Source of the DNA: Fragilaria radians
Taxonomy: Eukaryota > Bacillariophyta > Fragilariophyceae > Fragilariales > Fragilariaceae
Direction of reading: 5' to 3'
DNA length: 28,792 nucleotides
Assembly: GCA_900642245.1 (NCBI GenBank)
Contig: CAAAJI010000616.1
Span: 1 to 28,792 of the forward strand
Position numbers and translations under genes: made by a program. The notes under the pieces are model-generated. The model had not been told where the DNA came from and did no database searches. It worked only from the letters and a program-made list of their open reading frames with translations. This document shows positions 15,308 through 22,669 of this stretch, piece after piece; position 1 is the first letter of the stretch, and the number at the start of each line of letters is the position of its first letter.

Positions 15308-16156
15308 TTAGCTGATGCGATCGGTCGTCGGGCTGGCCTGCGCACCGGTCGAGGTCATTCCCGCACGGAGCGGCTCGCTGCCACGCTGGGTCGGCGCGGC
15401 GCCGGTCTTGGTCTGGGCGCTGCCCTTGACCGCCGGACCGGCCAGGACCGGCTTCACTGCGCCGTTCGAGGCGAGATAGCCGTGAACGTCGTTGGTGAAG
15501 GCCGAGAGATCCTCGGTGACGGTCTTGTTCCGACGGATCAGCCAGTTGTAGGCAAGCACGGCGGGAACCGCGACGACCAGACCGAGGGCGGTCATGATCA
15601 GCGCTTCACCGACCGGACCCGCGACGGTGTCGATCGACGCCTGGCCCGACGCACCGATCTTGATCAGCGCGCGATAGATGCCGACGACGGTGCCGAACAG
15701 GCCGATGAACGGCGAGGTCGAACCGACCGTGGCGAGAAATGCGAGGCCTTCGCCGAGGCGCGCCGAAATGGCACCCTGCGAACGCGCCAGGCTGCCCGCA
15801 ACCCACTCATGCTGGTCGACCGGGTCGGTCAGCTTGCTGTGCTGGTCCTGGGCGATCAGCGCGTCTTCGACGATCGAGCGATACGCACTCTTGCTGTCGA
15901 GCTTTGAAGCGGCTTCGCGGAGATTCGGCGAATTCCAGAAGCTGGAGCGGACCTTCTTGCCCTGGTTGATGATCTTCTGCTGCTGCAGGAACTTGGTGAA
16001 CAGGATGTAGAAGGTTCCGATCGACATGCCGACCAGGATGACGAAGGTCGAAATCGAGATCGCGCCGCCTTCTTCAAGCGCCTGGATCAAGCCATAGGGG
16101 TTTTCACCGGCTGGAGCAGCGGCCGCCGCAGCAAGCAGGAAAGCTGGAATTGCCAT
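15308..16156 (-). CDS. exbB: ExbB/TolQ/MotA-type proton channel protein
   Basis: A 282-residue inner-membrane proton-channel subunit with three helices: about 33-55, 138-162 and 183-205. The second helix region reads GLAFLATVGSTSPFIGLFGT and the third GPVGEALIMTALGLVVAVPA; Glu184 is at the place of the ExbB TM3 glutamate. The large cytoplasmic loop (56-137) is typical. The N-terminus is Ala-rich and may act as a cleaved signal or a short periplasmic tail. The C-terminal about 50 residues are Ser/Thr/Ala-rich and probably disordered. AAGGAAAA precedes the ATG at 16156. Between tonB and three exbD genes, it is the only ExbB visible, so it would have to serve all of them. Confidence 0.95.
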   Translation of the reverse strand: MAIPAFLLAAAAAAPAGENPYGLIQALEEGGAISISTFVILVGMSIGTFYILFTKFLQQQKIINQGKKVRSSFWNSPNLREAASKLDSKSAYRSIVEDALIAQDQHSKLTDPVDQHEWVAGSLARSQGAISARLGEGLAFLATVGSTSPFIGLFGTVVGIYRALIKIGASGQASIDTVAGPVGEALIMTALGLVVAVPAVLAYNWLIRRNKTVTEDLSAFTNDVHGYLASNGAVKPVLAGPAVKGSAQTKTGAAPTQRGSEPLRAGMTSTGAQASPTTDRIS

Positions 16157-16207
16157 GATTGTTTTCCTTTGAATTCAAATCGTTGTTAGCGTTCGTTTAG
16201 CTCTGAG

Positions 16208-16870
16208 TTACTGCAGCACCCACTTGATGACCTGCCTGACCGTAGCGGTGGTCGGGTTGCCGGTGTTGTCCTGTGCCGGGGTGAAGCGCGCCCGGCTCGA
16301 AAGGATCCGGCACGTCGTCGAATCCAGTGACCGCGAACCGCTCGAAGCAGACACCGAACATCCCGAAACCCGGCCGTTCGGACCAACCGTCAGTGACACG
16401 GTCACCGACCCCTGCTCCTCGTTCTGGATCGCCGATTCGGGATAATCGTCGCTTCGGATCAGCCCCTGGAGGTTCCCGGAGACGCTCTTCGGCTGGGCGG
16501 TCACCCTCGGTACCGGCGGAGGAGCCGGCGGCGCGGGTGGCGCGGCAATCGGAGTCGGCGGCAACGGCGGCTGGATCTGCGGCGTCGTCTGAATTTGCAG
16601 CGGCGGCGTTTCAAACCGAACCAGCGGCGGCGGCGCGCTCACCTGCGGCGGTGGCGGCATTGCGTCCGGTGGCGGGGGCGGCGGCTCCTCGGGCGGGGGC
16701 GGCGGTTCTTCCTCGACGTCGAATGTCTTGAGGTCTTCGACCGACTTCTTGACCACGTTATAAGCAAGGCCAGTAACAATCACGTAGCCGAGCAGGACGT
16801 GGACGAGCGCGACGATCACGATCGAGACCGTGCGATTCGTACCGAATTCTTTACGTTGGGCGTAGGACAT
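16208..16870 (-). CDS. tonB: TonB energy transducer
   Basis: A 220-residue TonB. One N-terminal membrane helix at about 14-35 contains Ser16 and His24, followed by an acidic stretch, a proline-rich periplasm-spanning region (about 56-122, PPPPPEEPPPPPP), and a C-terminal TonB domain (about 130-220: GLIRSDDYPESAI, GSVTVSLTVGPNGRV, ARFTPAQD, QVIKWVLQ). Cys171 and Cys187 may form a disulfide, as in many sphingomonad TonBs. It transmits proton-motive energy from ExbB/ExbD to outer-membrane receptors for siderophores, cobalamin or sugars. AAGGAGAG lies about 11 nt before ATG 16870. It is the first gene of the operon. Confidence 0.95.
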   Translation of the reverse strand: MSYAQRKEFGTNRTVSIVIVALVHVLLGYVIVTGLAYNVVKKSVEDLKTFDVEEEPPPPPEEPPPPPPDAMPPPPQVSAPPPLVRFETPPLQIQTTPQIQPPLPPTPIAAPPAPPAPPPVPRVTAQPKSVSGNLQGLIRSDDYPESAIQNEEQGSVTVSLTVGPNGRVSGCSVSASSGSRSLDSTTCRILSSRARFTPAQDNTGNPTTATVRQVIKWVLQ

Positions 16871-16891
16871 TAAGCCGCAACTCTCCTTTAT

Positions 16892-16914
16892 GTCCGTGGT
16901 CGAAAGCCACGACT
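16892..16914 (-). promoter_or_regulatory. Hairpin in the tonB leader
   Basis: CGTGG (16895-16899) pairs with CCACG (16907-16911) around a 7-nt loop, and the stem extends by GTC/GAC with one bulged base. It lies about 22 nt upstream of tonB, just before its ribosome site, and could affect translation or mRNA stability. Confidence 0.4.
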
Positions 16915-17065
16915 TCAGCCAAACACTTTACGCGCGTTCCGCCCTGTTTGAAACCACCGATGTATCAACATATCATCGACGAGACGTGCGCTTCCTTAAT
17001 TGAGGCAAAATGGCGGCGCAACGACTTTTGTTCCCTTGGCGGCATGACTGCATGCAATCAATTGT
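16915..17065. other. Intergenic region upstream of tonB with imperfect palindromes
   Basis: No gene is seen. Two palindromic sites stand out. GATGTAT-CAAC-ATATCATC (16959-16977) is an imperfect inverted repeat with one extra base in the right arm. TGACTGCATGCAATCA (17045-17060) is a 16-nt palindrome with one mismatched pair. No convincing -10/-35 pair was found for tonB; the promoter is presumably here. Confidence 0.35.
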
Positions 17066-17503
17066 TCACGACGGTTCGCAACCAGTGAACGAGGCCACCT
17101 CGATTCCGACCTTGCGCGCATCGCCGTATATGTCGGGCTTGGCGCTCGAAATCCGCAATGCCTTCACGCCGCGCATGGCCGCCAGCCGCTGGTAAATCGC
17201 CTCGACCAGCGTTTCCTGGAGATTATAGCGCCGTGCCGCGGCCAGCCGGATTACCTCGTTGCGCAGGAAGTCGTAGTCCCATGCTTCATTGGGACTGTCG
17301 TTGCCCGGCGTGACCAGATTCTCGAGCCACAGTTCGACCGTTACCAGCAGTCGCTGCGGCGTCCCGATCTCGAATTCGTGGAATCCGATGTCGGTCTGCA
17401 CCTCGAGCGAATCGAGCATGATCTTGCTCGATTTCACCGAGAGCGCCGCCGGGATCATCCCGTCCAGCGGGGCCAGTCCGTCCGGTCGATCGAAGTCCGT
17501 CAT
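17066..17503 (-). CDS. folB: Dihydroneopterin aldolase (FolB-like)
   Basis: A 145-residue T-fold enzyme of the FolB group, which converts dihydroneopterin to 6-hydroxymethyl-dihydropterin and glycolaldehyde in folate synthesis. Core motifs are LDSLEVQTDIGFHEFEIGTP (Glu43 is the pterin-binding region glutamate), YDFLRNEVIRLAA, the NLQETLVEAIYQRL helix, and SSAKPDIYGDARKVGI with the catalytic-type lysine. The protein has about 28 extra N-terminal residues compared with a canonical FolB; a later start is possible, but the ATG at 17503 overlaps the upstream SDR stop as ATGA, which favours the full frame. Pairing with the pteridine-reductase-like SDR supports a pterin role. Epimerase or FolX-type activity cannot be excluded. 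Confidence 0.88.
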   Translation of the reverse strand: MTDFDRPDGLAPLDGMIPAALSVKSSKIMLDSLEVQTDIGFHEFEIGTPQRLLVTVELWLENLVTPGNDSPNEAWDYDFLRNEVIRLAAARRYNLQETLVEAIYQRLAAMRGVKALRISSAKPDIYGDARKVGIEVASFTGCEPS

Positions 17504-18240
17504 TTCTTCTCCAGATATTGCACGTCACGTGGCAGCGCCCAGAATCGCTGGCCGCTATCGATGGTCAGTATTTGGCCGGTCAGCACTTTCGCCTCGATCA
17601 GGTATCGCAGCGCCGCCACCACATCCTGCGGCTCCACCCCCCGGGCCAAGGGATTGAAGCGGTGCATCTCCTCGAAATTGCGTTCGTCCTGCCCTTCCGA
17701 CTGGAGCATCAGCGCGGGGGCAATGCCGTTGACCCGGATCCCCTGCCCCGCCAGCGCCCGCGCACTGAGTTCGGTCAGGCCGGCGAGCGCGATCTTCGAC
17801 AAGGTATAGCTCAGGTAATCGGGGTTCGGCGCGGACAGCTTGGCGTCGAGCAGATTGACCACCAGGCCGCCATCCGCCCGCCCGAACCGTTCGGCGAAGA
17901 TCCGCGTCAGCAGCGCGGGCGCCAGCACATTGACCGCCATATGCGAATCGAAAGCTTCACGTCCGACGGTCTCGAGGCGATCTGCGGAAAAACGCGCCGC
18001 ATTGTTGACCAGCAGTTCGACCGGCGGAAGCCCATCGGCCGCCGCGAAGATCGCCTCGGCCGCTCCCTCACCGGCCAGGTCCGCCGCCACCCCGACCGCG
18101 CCCTCCGGCACTGGATCGCCCTCGTGATGGACGTGCGCCACGACCGTCCAGCCATCGGCGAGCAAGGCTTCCGCAATCGCCCGGCCGACGCGCTTGCCGG
18201 CGCCGGTCACGATTGCGGTTCGGGTGGGCCGTTCGATCAT
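17500..18240 (-). CDS. SDR oxidoreductase with pteridine-reductase (FolM/PTR1-like) active site
   Basis: A 246-residue short-chain dehydrogenase/reductase. The cofactor motif TGAGKRVG (12-19), with basic residues after the second glycine, indicates NADPH preference and resembles the TGxxKRxG of pteridine reductases. VNNAA (78-82) is the NNAG-type motif. Instead of the usual catalytic serine there is Asp132 (LLDAK), followed at +13 by Tyr145 and at +17 by Lys149 (YTLSK). The same Asp-13-Tyr-4-Lys spacing is known in trypanosomatid PTR1 and is shared by FolM-type dihydromonapterin reductases. The overlap with folB supports a pterin substrate. The start at 18240 (MIERPTRTAIVTGAGKR) is set by the Rossmann fold; the longer frame is antisense to DUF1285. 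The exact pterin is inferred. Confidence 0.88.
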   Translation of the reverse strand: MIERPTRTAIVTGAGKRVGRAIAEALLADGWTVVAHVHHEGDPVPEGAVGVAADLAGEGAAEAIFAAADGLPPVELLVNNAARFSADRLETVGREAFDSHMAVNVLAPALLTRIFAERFGRADGGLVVNLLDAKLSAPNPDYLSYTLSKIALAGLTELSARALAGQGIRVNGIAPALMLQSEGQDERNFEEMHRFNPLARGVEPQDVVAALRYLIEAKVLTGQILTIDSGQRFWALPRDVQYLEKK

Positions 18241-18286
18241 CCGTCGCGGATTGCGTCGGCCCGCGCGCAATGACAAGAGCGAAGCC

Positions 18287-18847
18287 ATGCCCGAGACCAA
18301 TCCGCCAATCGCCGTCACCGGCCGCACCCTGACCGATCTCGCGCGGCTGATCGGCGAGCGCACCCACCCCCCGGTCGATCGCTGGCACCCCGAGCATTGC
18401 GGCCAGTCCGACATGCGCATCGCGGCCGACGGCACCTGGTACCACATGGGCACCGCCATCACCCGCCCGGCGATGGTCCGTTTGTTCTCGACCGTCCTTC
18501 GCCGCGAGCCGGATGGCAGTCACGTCCTCGTCACCCCGGTCGAAAAACTCTCGATCGAGGTCGAGGTCACCGCCTTCCGCGCCATTGCCATGACCAGCGA
18601 GGGCGATGGTGAGCGACGCAAGATCGCGTTCGAGCTGGACAGCGGCGACGCCATCATCCTCGGCCCCGATCATCCGCTCACCATGTTCAAGGACGCCAAC
18701 GGCCCCAGCCCGCGGCTCGCCGTGCGCCATGGCCTGGAAGCGCTCATCGCGCGCCCGCTCTATTACGAGCTTGCCGAGACCGCGCTGGCCGAGGCCAATG
18801 ACCCGCCGGGCATCTGGAGCGAAGGAGCTTTTTTCCCCCTCCAATGA
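18287..18847 (+). CDS. DUF1285 family protein
   Basis: A 186-residue protein of the DUF1285 family, recognised by PPVDRWHPEHCGQSDMRIAA, followed by DGTWYHMGTAITRPAMVRLF and the later RLAVRHGLEALIARPLYYEL. The function is unknown; the family forms a small cytosolic beta-rich fold and in alphaproteobacteria usually precedes a Nudix hydrolase and a CCA-adding enzyme, as here. The ATG at 18287 (MPETNPPIAVTGRTL) diverges from the SDR gene with a 46-nt gap. Its stop overlaps the next start as ATGA (18844-18847), so translation is coupled. Confidence 0.88.
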   Translation: MPETNPPIAVTGRTLTDLARLIGERTHPPVDRWHPEHCGQSDMRIAADGTWYHMGTAITRPAMVRLFSTVLRREPDGSHVLVTPVEKLSIEVEVTAFRAIAMTSEGDGERRKIAFELDSGDAIILGPDHPLTMFKDANGPSPRLAVRHGLEALIARPLYYELAETALAEANDPPGIWSEGAFFPLQ

Positions 18848-19440
18848 GCTTGCTTGCCGACCTTCGCGCGTCCCTCGCCTTACCCCCGCCGCCGACACTC
18901 CTTCCGGGAGACCTCGTCGACCTGCCGGGCCGCGCCCTCGCGCCCGCCGCGGTGCTGGTCGCGATCACCGACCGCGCCGAGCCCGGGGTGCACTTCACGC
19001 TGCGCCGCGAGAACATGCGCGCGCACGCGGGCCAGGTCGCGTTCCCGGGCGGCAGGCTGGACCCCGGCGAAGACGCCATCGCCGCCGCTCTTCGCGAGGC
19101 CGACGAGGAGATTGGCCTGCCCTCCTCCGCGGTGGATTTGTGGGGTCAGGCCGACGCCTACCGTACGGTCACCGACTTCATCGTCACCCCCGTACTTGGG
19201 CTGGTCCCGCCCGACCTTGCCCTTTCCCCGCACGAGCATGAAGTGGCCGATCTGTTCGAAGCGCCCTTGTCGTTTGTGCTCGATCCGGCCAACCAGCACC
19301 GGATGAGCGCGGAATTCCAGGGGACGACCCGCCACTATTTCCAGATCAACTGGAATGGCCGCCGCATTTGGGGCGCGACCGCCGCGATGCTGGTCAACCT
19401 CACCCACCGGCTCGATGCGCTGAAAATCGGCGCGGCATGA
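18844..19440 (+). CDS. Nudix hydrolase, CoA diphosphatase-type
   Basis: A 198-residue Nudix enzyme. The Nudix box at 70-92 (GRLDPGEDAIAAALREADEE, then IGL) matches G-x5-E-x7-R-E-U-x-E-E-x-G-U with metal-binding glutamates. The preceding FTLRRENMRAHAGQVAFPGG (51-70) is the signature of the CoA-pyrophosphatase subgroup (NudL/YeaB, UPF0035 motif), so it probably cleaves CoA or acyl-CoA to 4'-phosphopantetheine and 3',5'-ADP. It overlaps DUF1285 upstream and the CCA-adding enzyme downstream by 4 nt each. The physiological role in this operon is unknown. Confidence 0.92.
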   Translation: MSLLADLRASLALPPPPTLLPGDLVDLPGRALAPAAVLVAITDRAEPGVHFTLRRENMRAHAGQVAFPGGRLDPGEDAIAAALREADEEIGLPSSAVDLWGQADAYRTVTDFIVTPVLGLVPPDLALSPHEHEVADLFEAPLSFVLDPANQHRMSAEFQGTTRHYFQINWNGRRIWGATAAMLVNLTHRLDALKIGAA

Positions 19441-20618
19441 AACTCAACGCGGAACGCTGGCGCGAACGGCCCGGCGTGGGGCGGATCCTCGATGCGCTGG
19501 GCGCCGACGACGGATTGACTCGCTACGTCGGGGGAGCGGTTCGAGATGAGTTGCTGAACATCCCGGTCAACGACATTGACTTTGCTACCCGGCTCCGCCC
19601 GGACGACGTCATCGCAAGGCTGGAAGCCGCGCGCATAAAAGCGGTTCCGACCGGCATCGCGCATGGCACGATTACCGCCGTCGCCGACGGCCAGCCGGCC
19701 GAAATCACGACCCTGCGAGCGGACGTCTCGACCGATGGCCGCCGCGCCACGGTCGAATTCTCCGAGGACTGGCAGGCGGACGCCGCGCGCCGCGACTTCA
19801 CCATCAACGCCCTCTACGCCGACCCGCGAACCGGCGAGATCTTCGATTATTTCGGCGGGCTCGGCGACCTGGAAGCGCGATGCCTCCGGTTCATCGGCGA
19901 TCCGCTCCAGCGCATCGCTGAGGATCACCTCCGCATCCTGCGCTTCTTCCGGTTCCACGCCCGCTTCGGGCAAGGCGAGCCCGACCGCGCCGCGCTTGAC
20001 GCCTGCACTGCCCGCGCCAACGATTTGATGGCCTTGTCGCGTGAGCGCATCGCCGACGAGACGCTCAAGACATTCGGCTTGCCCGACCCGGTCGCCACCG
20101 TGGCGCTAATGATCGCGCAGGGCATCTTCCGCCCGGTCCTTCCCGAGATTGCCAGCGCCGAGCGCCTTGCCGCGCTCGTTGCGGATGAGGTTGCTGCCAA
20201 TGTCGCCCCCGATCCGCTGCGCCGCCTTGCCGCATTGCTTCCACCCGAACCCGAGATCGCTGACAAGGTCGCTGCCCGGCTCAAGCTGTCCAAAAAGGCT
20301 CGCAAGCGCCTCGTCGCCGCGGTCGATCCGGACCTCGCCGCAACCCCCCGCGCCCTCGCCTATTGGACGGGCACCGAAACCGCGATCGACCGCCTCCTCC
20401 TCGCCAATCGACCCGCCGACGCCGCGGCAATTGTCAAATGGCCCGTCCCCCGATTGCCGATCACGGGCGGCAAGCTGATCACTCTCGGCCTGGTCGAAGG
20501 TCCCGCCATAGCCACCGCGCTCAGGGCAATCGACCACCGCTGGGCCGCCGCCGGCTTCCCGGACGGTGCCGACTTCGACCGGCTGGTCGCCCAGGAAGTC
20601 GAGAACGCGCGCCGCTAG
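19437..20618 (+). CDS. cca: CCA tRNA nucleotidyltransferase (class II)
   Basis: A 393-residue polymerase-beta-superfamily enzyme that adds or repairs the 3' CCA of tRNA. It has the head motif YVGGAVRDELL (30-40), the metal-binding aspartates D46-x-D48 (VNDIDFAT), RRDFTINALYADPRTGEIFD (118-137), and the nucleotide-selecting EDHLRILRFFRFHARFG. There is no HD phosphohydrolase domain, as expected for this shorter alphaproteobacterial form. The C-terminal half (about 210-393) is helical. The start at 19437 overlaps the Nudix stop as ATGA. Poly(A) polymerase activity is a conceivable alternative, since class II enzymes of the two types look alike, but the length and operon favour CCA addition. Confidence 0.93.
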   Translation: MKLNAERWRERPGVGRILDALGADDGLTRYVGGAVRDELLNIPVNDIDFATRLRPDDVIARLEAARIKAVPTGIAHGTITAVADGQPAEITTLRADVSTDGRRATVEFSEDWQADAARRDFTINALYADPRTGEIFDYFGGLGDLEARCLRFIGDPLQRIAEDHLRILRFFRFHARFGQGEPDRAALDACTARANDLMALSRERIADETLKTFGLPDPVATVALMIAQGIFRPVLPEIASAERLAALVADEVAANVAPDPLRRLAALLPPEPEIADKVAARLKLSKKARKRLVAAVDPDLAATPRALAYWTGTETAIDRLLLANRPADAAAIVKWPVPRLPITGGKLITLGLVEGPAIATALRAIDHRWAAAGFPDGADFDRLVAQEVENARR

Positions 20619-20622
20619 GCTT

Positions 20623-20646
20623 GATTGCTGATCTCTGATAGCAATC
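20623..20646. repeat. 7-bp inverted repeat before the TIR gene
   Basis: GATTGCT (20623-20629) and AGCAATC (20640-20646) are perfect arms around 10 nt, and the inner ATC/GAT can also pair. It starts 4 nt after the cca stop and ends 40 nt before the TIR gene. No T-run follows, so it could be a weak 3' end, an operator or a leader hairpin. Confidence 0.5.
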
Positions 20647-20685
20647 GTCACTATTGTTGGGTCGTGCTCGGGGGGCCAGGGGCGG

Positions 20686-22668
20686 ATGGCGGATGTATTC
20701 CTTTCCTACGCCCGCGGCGATCGCGGGATCGCCGAGCGGCTAGCTTCGGCGATTACCGAGGCCGGGCTGAGCGTCTGGTGGGATCGTCACATCAAGGGCG
20801 GCGCCGATTTTTCGAGCGACATCGAGGTTCAGCTGGACTCGGCCGCCCGCATCCTGGTGCTGTGGTCGAAGGAAGCGGTGGTCTCGCGCTGGGTCCGAGA
20901 CGAAGCCAGCGTGGCCGCCGACAACAAGCGGCTGGTCAGCGCATCGATCGACGGCACGCCTCCACCGCTCGGTTTTCGCCAGTTCCAGACCATCGACCTC
21001 AAGGCATGGGCCGCCAAGGGCGCCGCGATCCCGCCGGAACTGGCCGAGGCGCTCGAGCTTCAGATACCGGCGTCCACACCGTCCCCGCCACCGCGCAAGA
21101 CCAATCGGCGGTGGCTGTTGGCATCAGTCGCCGCGTTGCTTGCGGCGGCAGTCGCGACGGTCGTCATCGTCAAACCCGCCCCGCTCGACCGTTTCCTGTC
21201 CGGGGACAGCCAGAGCGAGCCACTCACGCTGGCGATCATGCCGTTCGTCACCCAGGATGACGCTGGCATCGATTATCTTGGGCCCGGCCTGTCGGCAGCC
21301 CTGGCGGACAGCCTGTCGGCCTTGCCCGGCCTCCGGATCACCGCAACAACCTCGACCAATGCCATCGCCGGCAAAGGCCTGACGGCACCGGACATTGCCG
21401 GGAAGCTCAAGATTACGCATCTGGTCGAAGGCGATGTCCAAAAGATCGGCGACCGCTACGCCATTGCGGTCCGGCTGATCGAAGGACTAACGTCCGAACA
21501 ATTGTGGACGCGCCGGTTCGAAGCCCCGACTGACGATCTGCAGGCACTGAGGGGGCGCATCGCCCGCGAGCTTGCCGGCGCGCTCAGCGCCCGTCTCGGT
21601 GTCGGACAAGGCCAGATTGCCGAGCGGCGCGATGTCGATCCTCGCGCGTACGAGGCCTATCTTCGAGCCATCGAGCGGGTCTCGGTGCGCGACGAGGATA
21701 ATACCCGTCTTGAGGCGATCAAGCAGTTCCGCCTTGCCGCCCGGATCGAGCCCGATTTCGCCGATGCCCATGCCGGCTATGCCTATCTGATGGCGCTCAG
21801 CATTCCGCTCCAGTTGGGCATGCCCTGGCCCGAAATTGCCGCCGCACAGGCTCAGGCGGTCGATCGCGCGCTCCGTCTCGATCCCGACAATGACCTCGCG
21901 CTGATCGCCAAGGCGGTGGCGCTGAATAATTACCGGGGGGAGGTCGACCAGTCGATTTCCATCAGCCAGGCGGTACTCGCCCGCTCGCCCAATTTCGGGC
22001 CGGCCCATTATTCGCTGGCCAGTGCATTATGGCTTGCCGGCCGAACGCGCGAAGCGATCGATCAACTCGACCAGGCGATCGAGCGCGATCCCTTCGACAG
22101 CTTGCTCAGATCCTATCGCACGTTGATGCTCTATTCGCTCGGTGACTATGGGGCGGTGCGCGCCGCGGCTTTGCAGTGCCGTGAGGATTGCGGTCGAACC
22201 AATTTCACCTGGTATCTCGCGATGGTCGGGTTCGCGACCAAGGACGAATATGAGGAAGACTTTCCGCGGATTCTCGAAACTGCCAGGAAGCAGCGTGTCC
22301 CGGAACAGCAATTGGCTGAAATGCGCGGCATTGCGGACCAGATGATCCTTGGCCGTCGCTACGTGCTTCCCAAGCTGGAGGATGAGGGCGATATGGATTT
22401 TGCCAACGCCGCACTCACCGCAAGAATGATCTCGTTCGACGAAGCCTTGCGCTACGCCCGTGTCGCCGCCCGGCAATTCCAGCCGGATTCGGTGATCGAT
22501 ATCCTCAATGACGGGCGCGTCACCTTTACGCGCGAACAGCGTGCGGACCCGCGCTATCACGAGTTATTCCGTCACCCTAAGTTGGTTCGGATCGCGGCCG
22601 CGCGGCGCCAGCAGGGCGTCACCTCCGGCCTTCCGGTCTTTCCGATGAGGCCCTACCCCGGCCCTTGA
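20686..22668 (+). CDS. TIR domain-transmembrane-TPR protein
   Basis: A 660-residue protein in three parts. Residues 1-125 are a TIR-type domain: DVFLSYARGDRGIAERLASA, GLSVWWDRHIKGGADFSSDI and SKEAVVSRWVRDEA, with Glu73 four residues after Trp69 at the place of the catalytic glutamate of NAD-cleaving TIR enzymes. A proline-rich linker and one membrane helix (143-162) follow. The C-terminal part begins LTLAIMPFVTQDDAGIDYLG, the segment seen after the helix in adenylate-cyclase/CadC-like TPR sensors, and continues with TPR repeats (for example PNFGPAHYSLASALWLAGRT). The predicted topology has TIR in the cytosol and TPRs in the periplasm. It is likely a membrane signalling protein; similar ones are common in sphingomonads. 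NADase activity is inferred only. Confidence 0.85.
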   Translation: MADVFLSYARGDRGIAERLASAITEAGLSVWWDRHIKGGADFSSDIEVQLDSAARILVLWSKEAVVSRWVRDEASVAADNKRLVSASIDGTPPPLGFRQFQTIDLKAWAAKGAAIPPELAEALELQIPASTPSPPPRKTNRRWLLASVAALLAAAVATVVIVKPAPLDRFLSGDSQSEPLTLAIMPFVTQDDAGIDYLGPGLSAALADSLSALPGLRITATTSTNAIAGKGLTAPDIAGKLKITHLVEGDVQKIGDRYAIAVRLIEGLTSEQLWTRRFEAPTDDLQALRGRIARELAGALSARLGVGQGQIAERRDVDPRAYEAYLRAIERVSVRDEDNTRLEAIKQFRLAARIEPDFADAHAGYAYLMALSIPLQLGMPWPEIAAAQAQAVDRALRLDPDNDLALIAKAVALNNYRGEVDQSISISQAVLARSPNFGPAHYSLASALWLAGRTREAIDQLDQAIERDPFDSLLRSYRTLMLYSLGDYGAVRAAALQCREDCGRTNFTWYLAMVGFATKDEYEEDFPRILETARKQRVPEQQLAEMRGIADQMILGRRYVLPKLEDEGDMDFANAALTARMISFDEALRYARVAARQFQPDSVIDILNDGRVTFTREQRADPRYHELFRHPKLVRIAAARRQQGVTSGLPVFPMRPYPGP

Positions 22669-22669
22669 T

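Noticed and set aside
17010..17195. Small plus-strand frame across the tonB/folB gap
   Set aside because: Mostly antisense to folB; no ribosome site and no recognisable protein.
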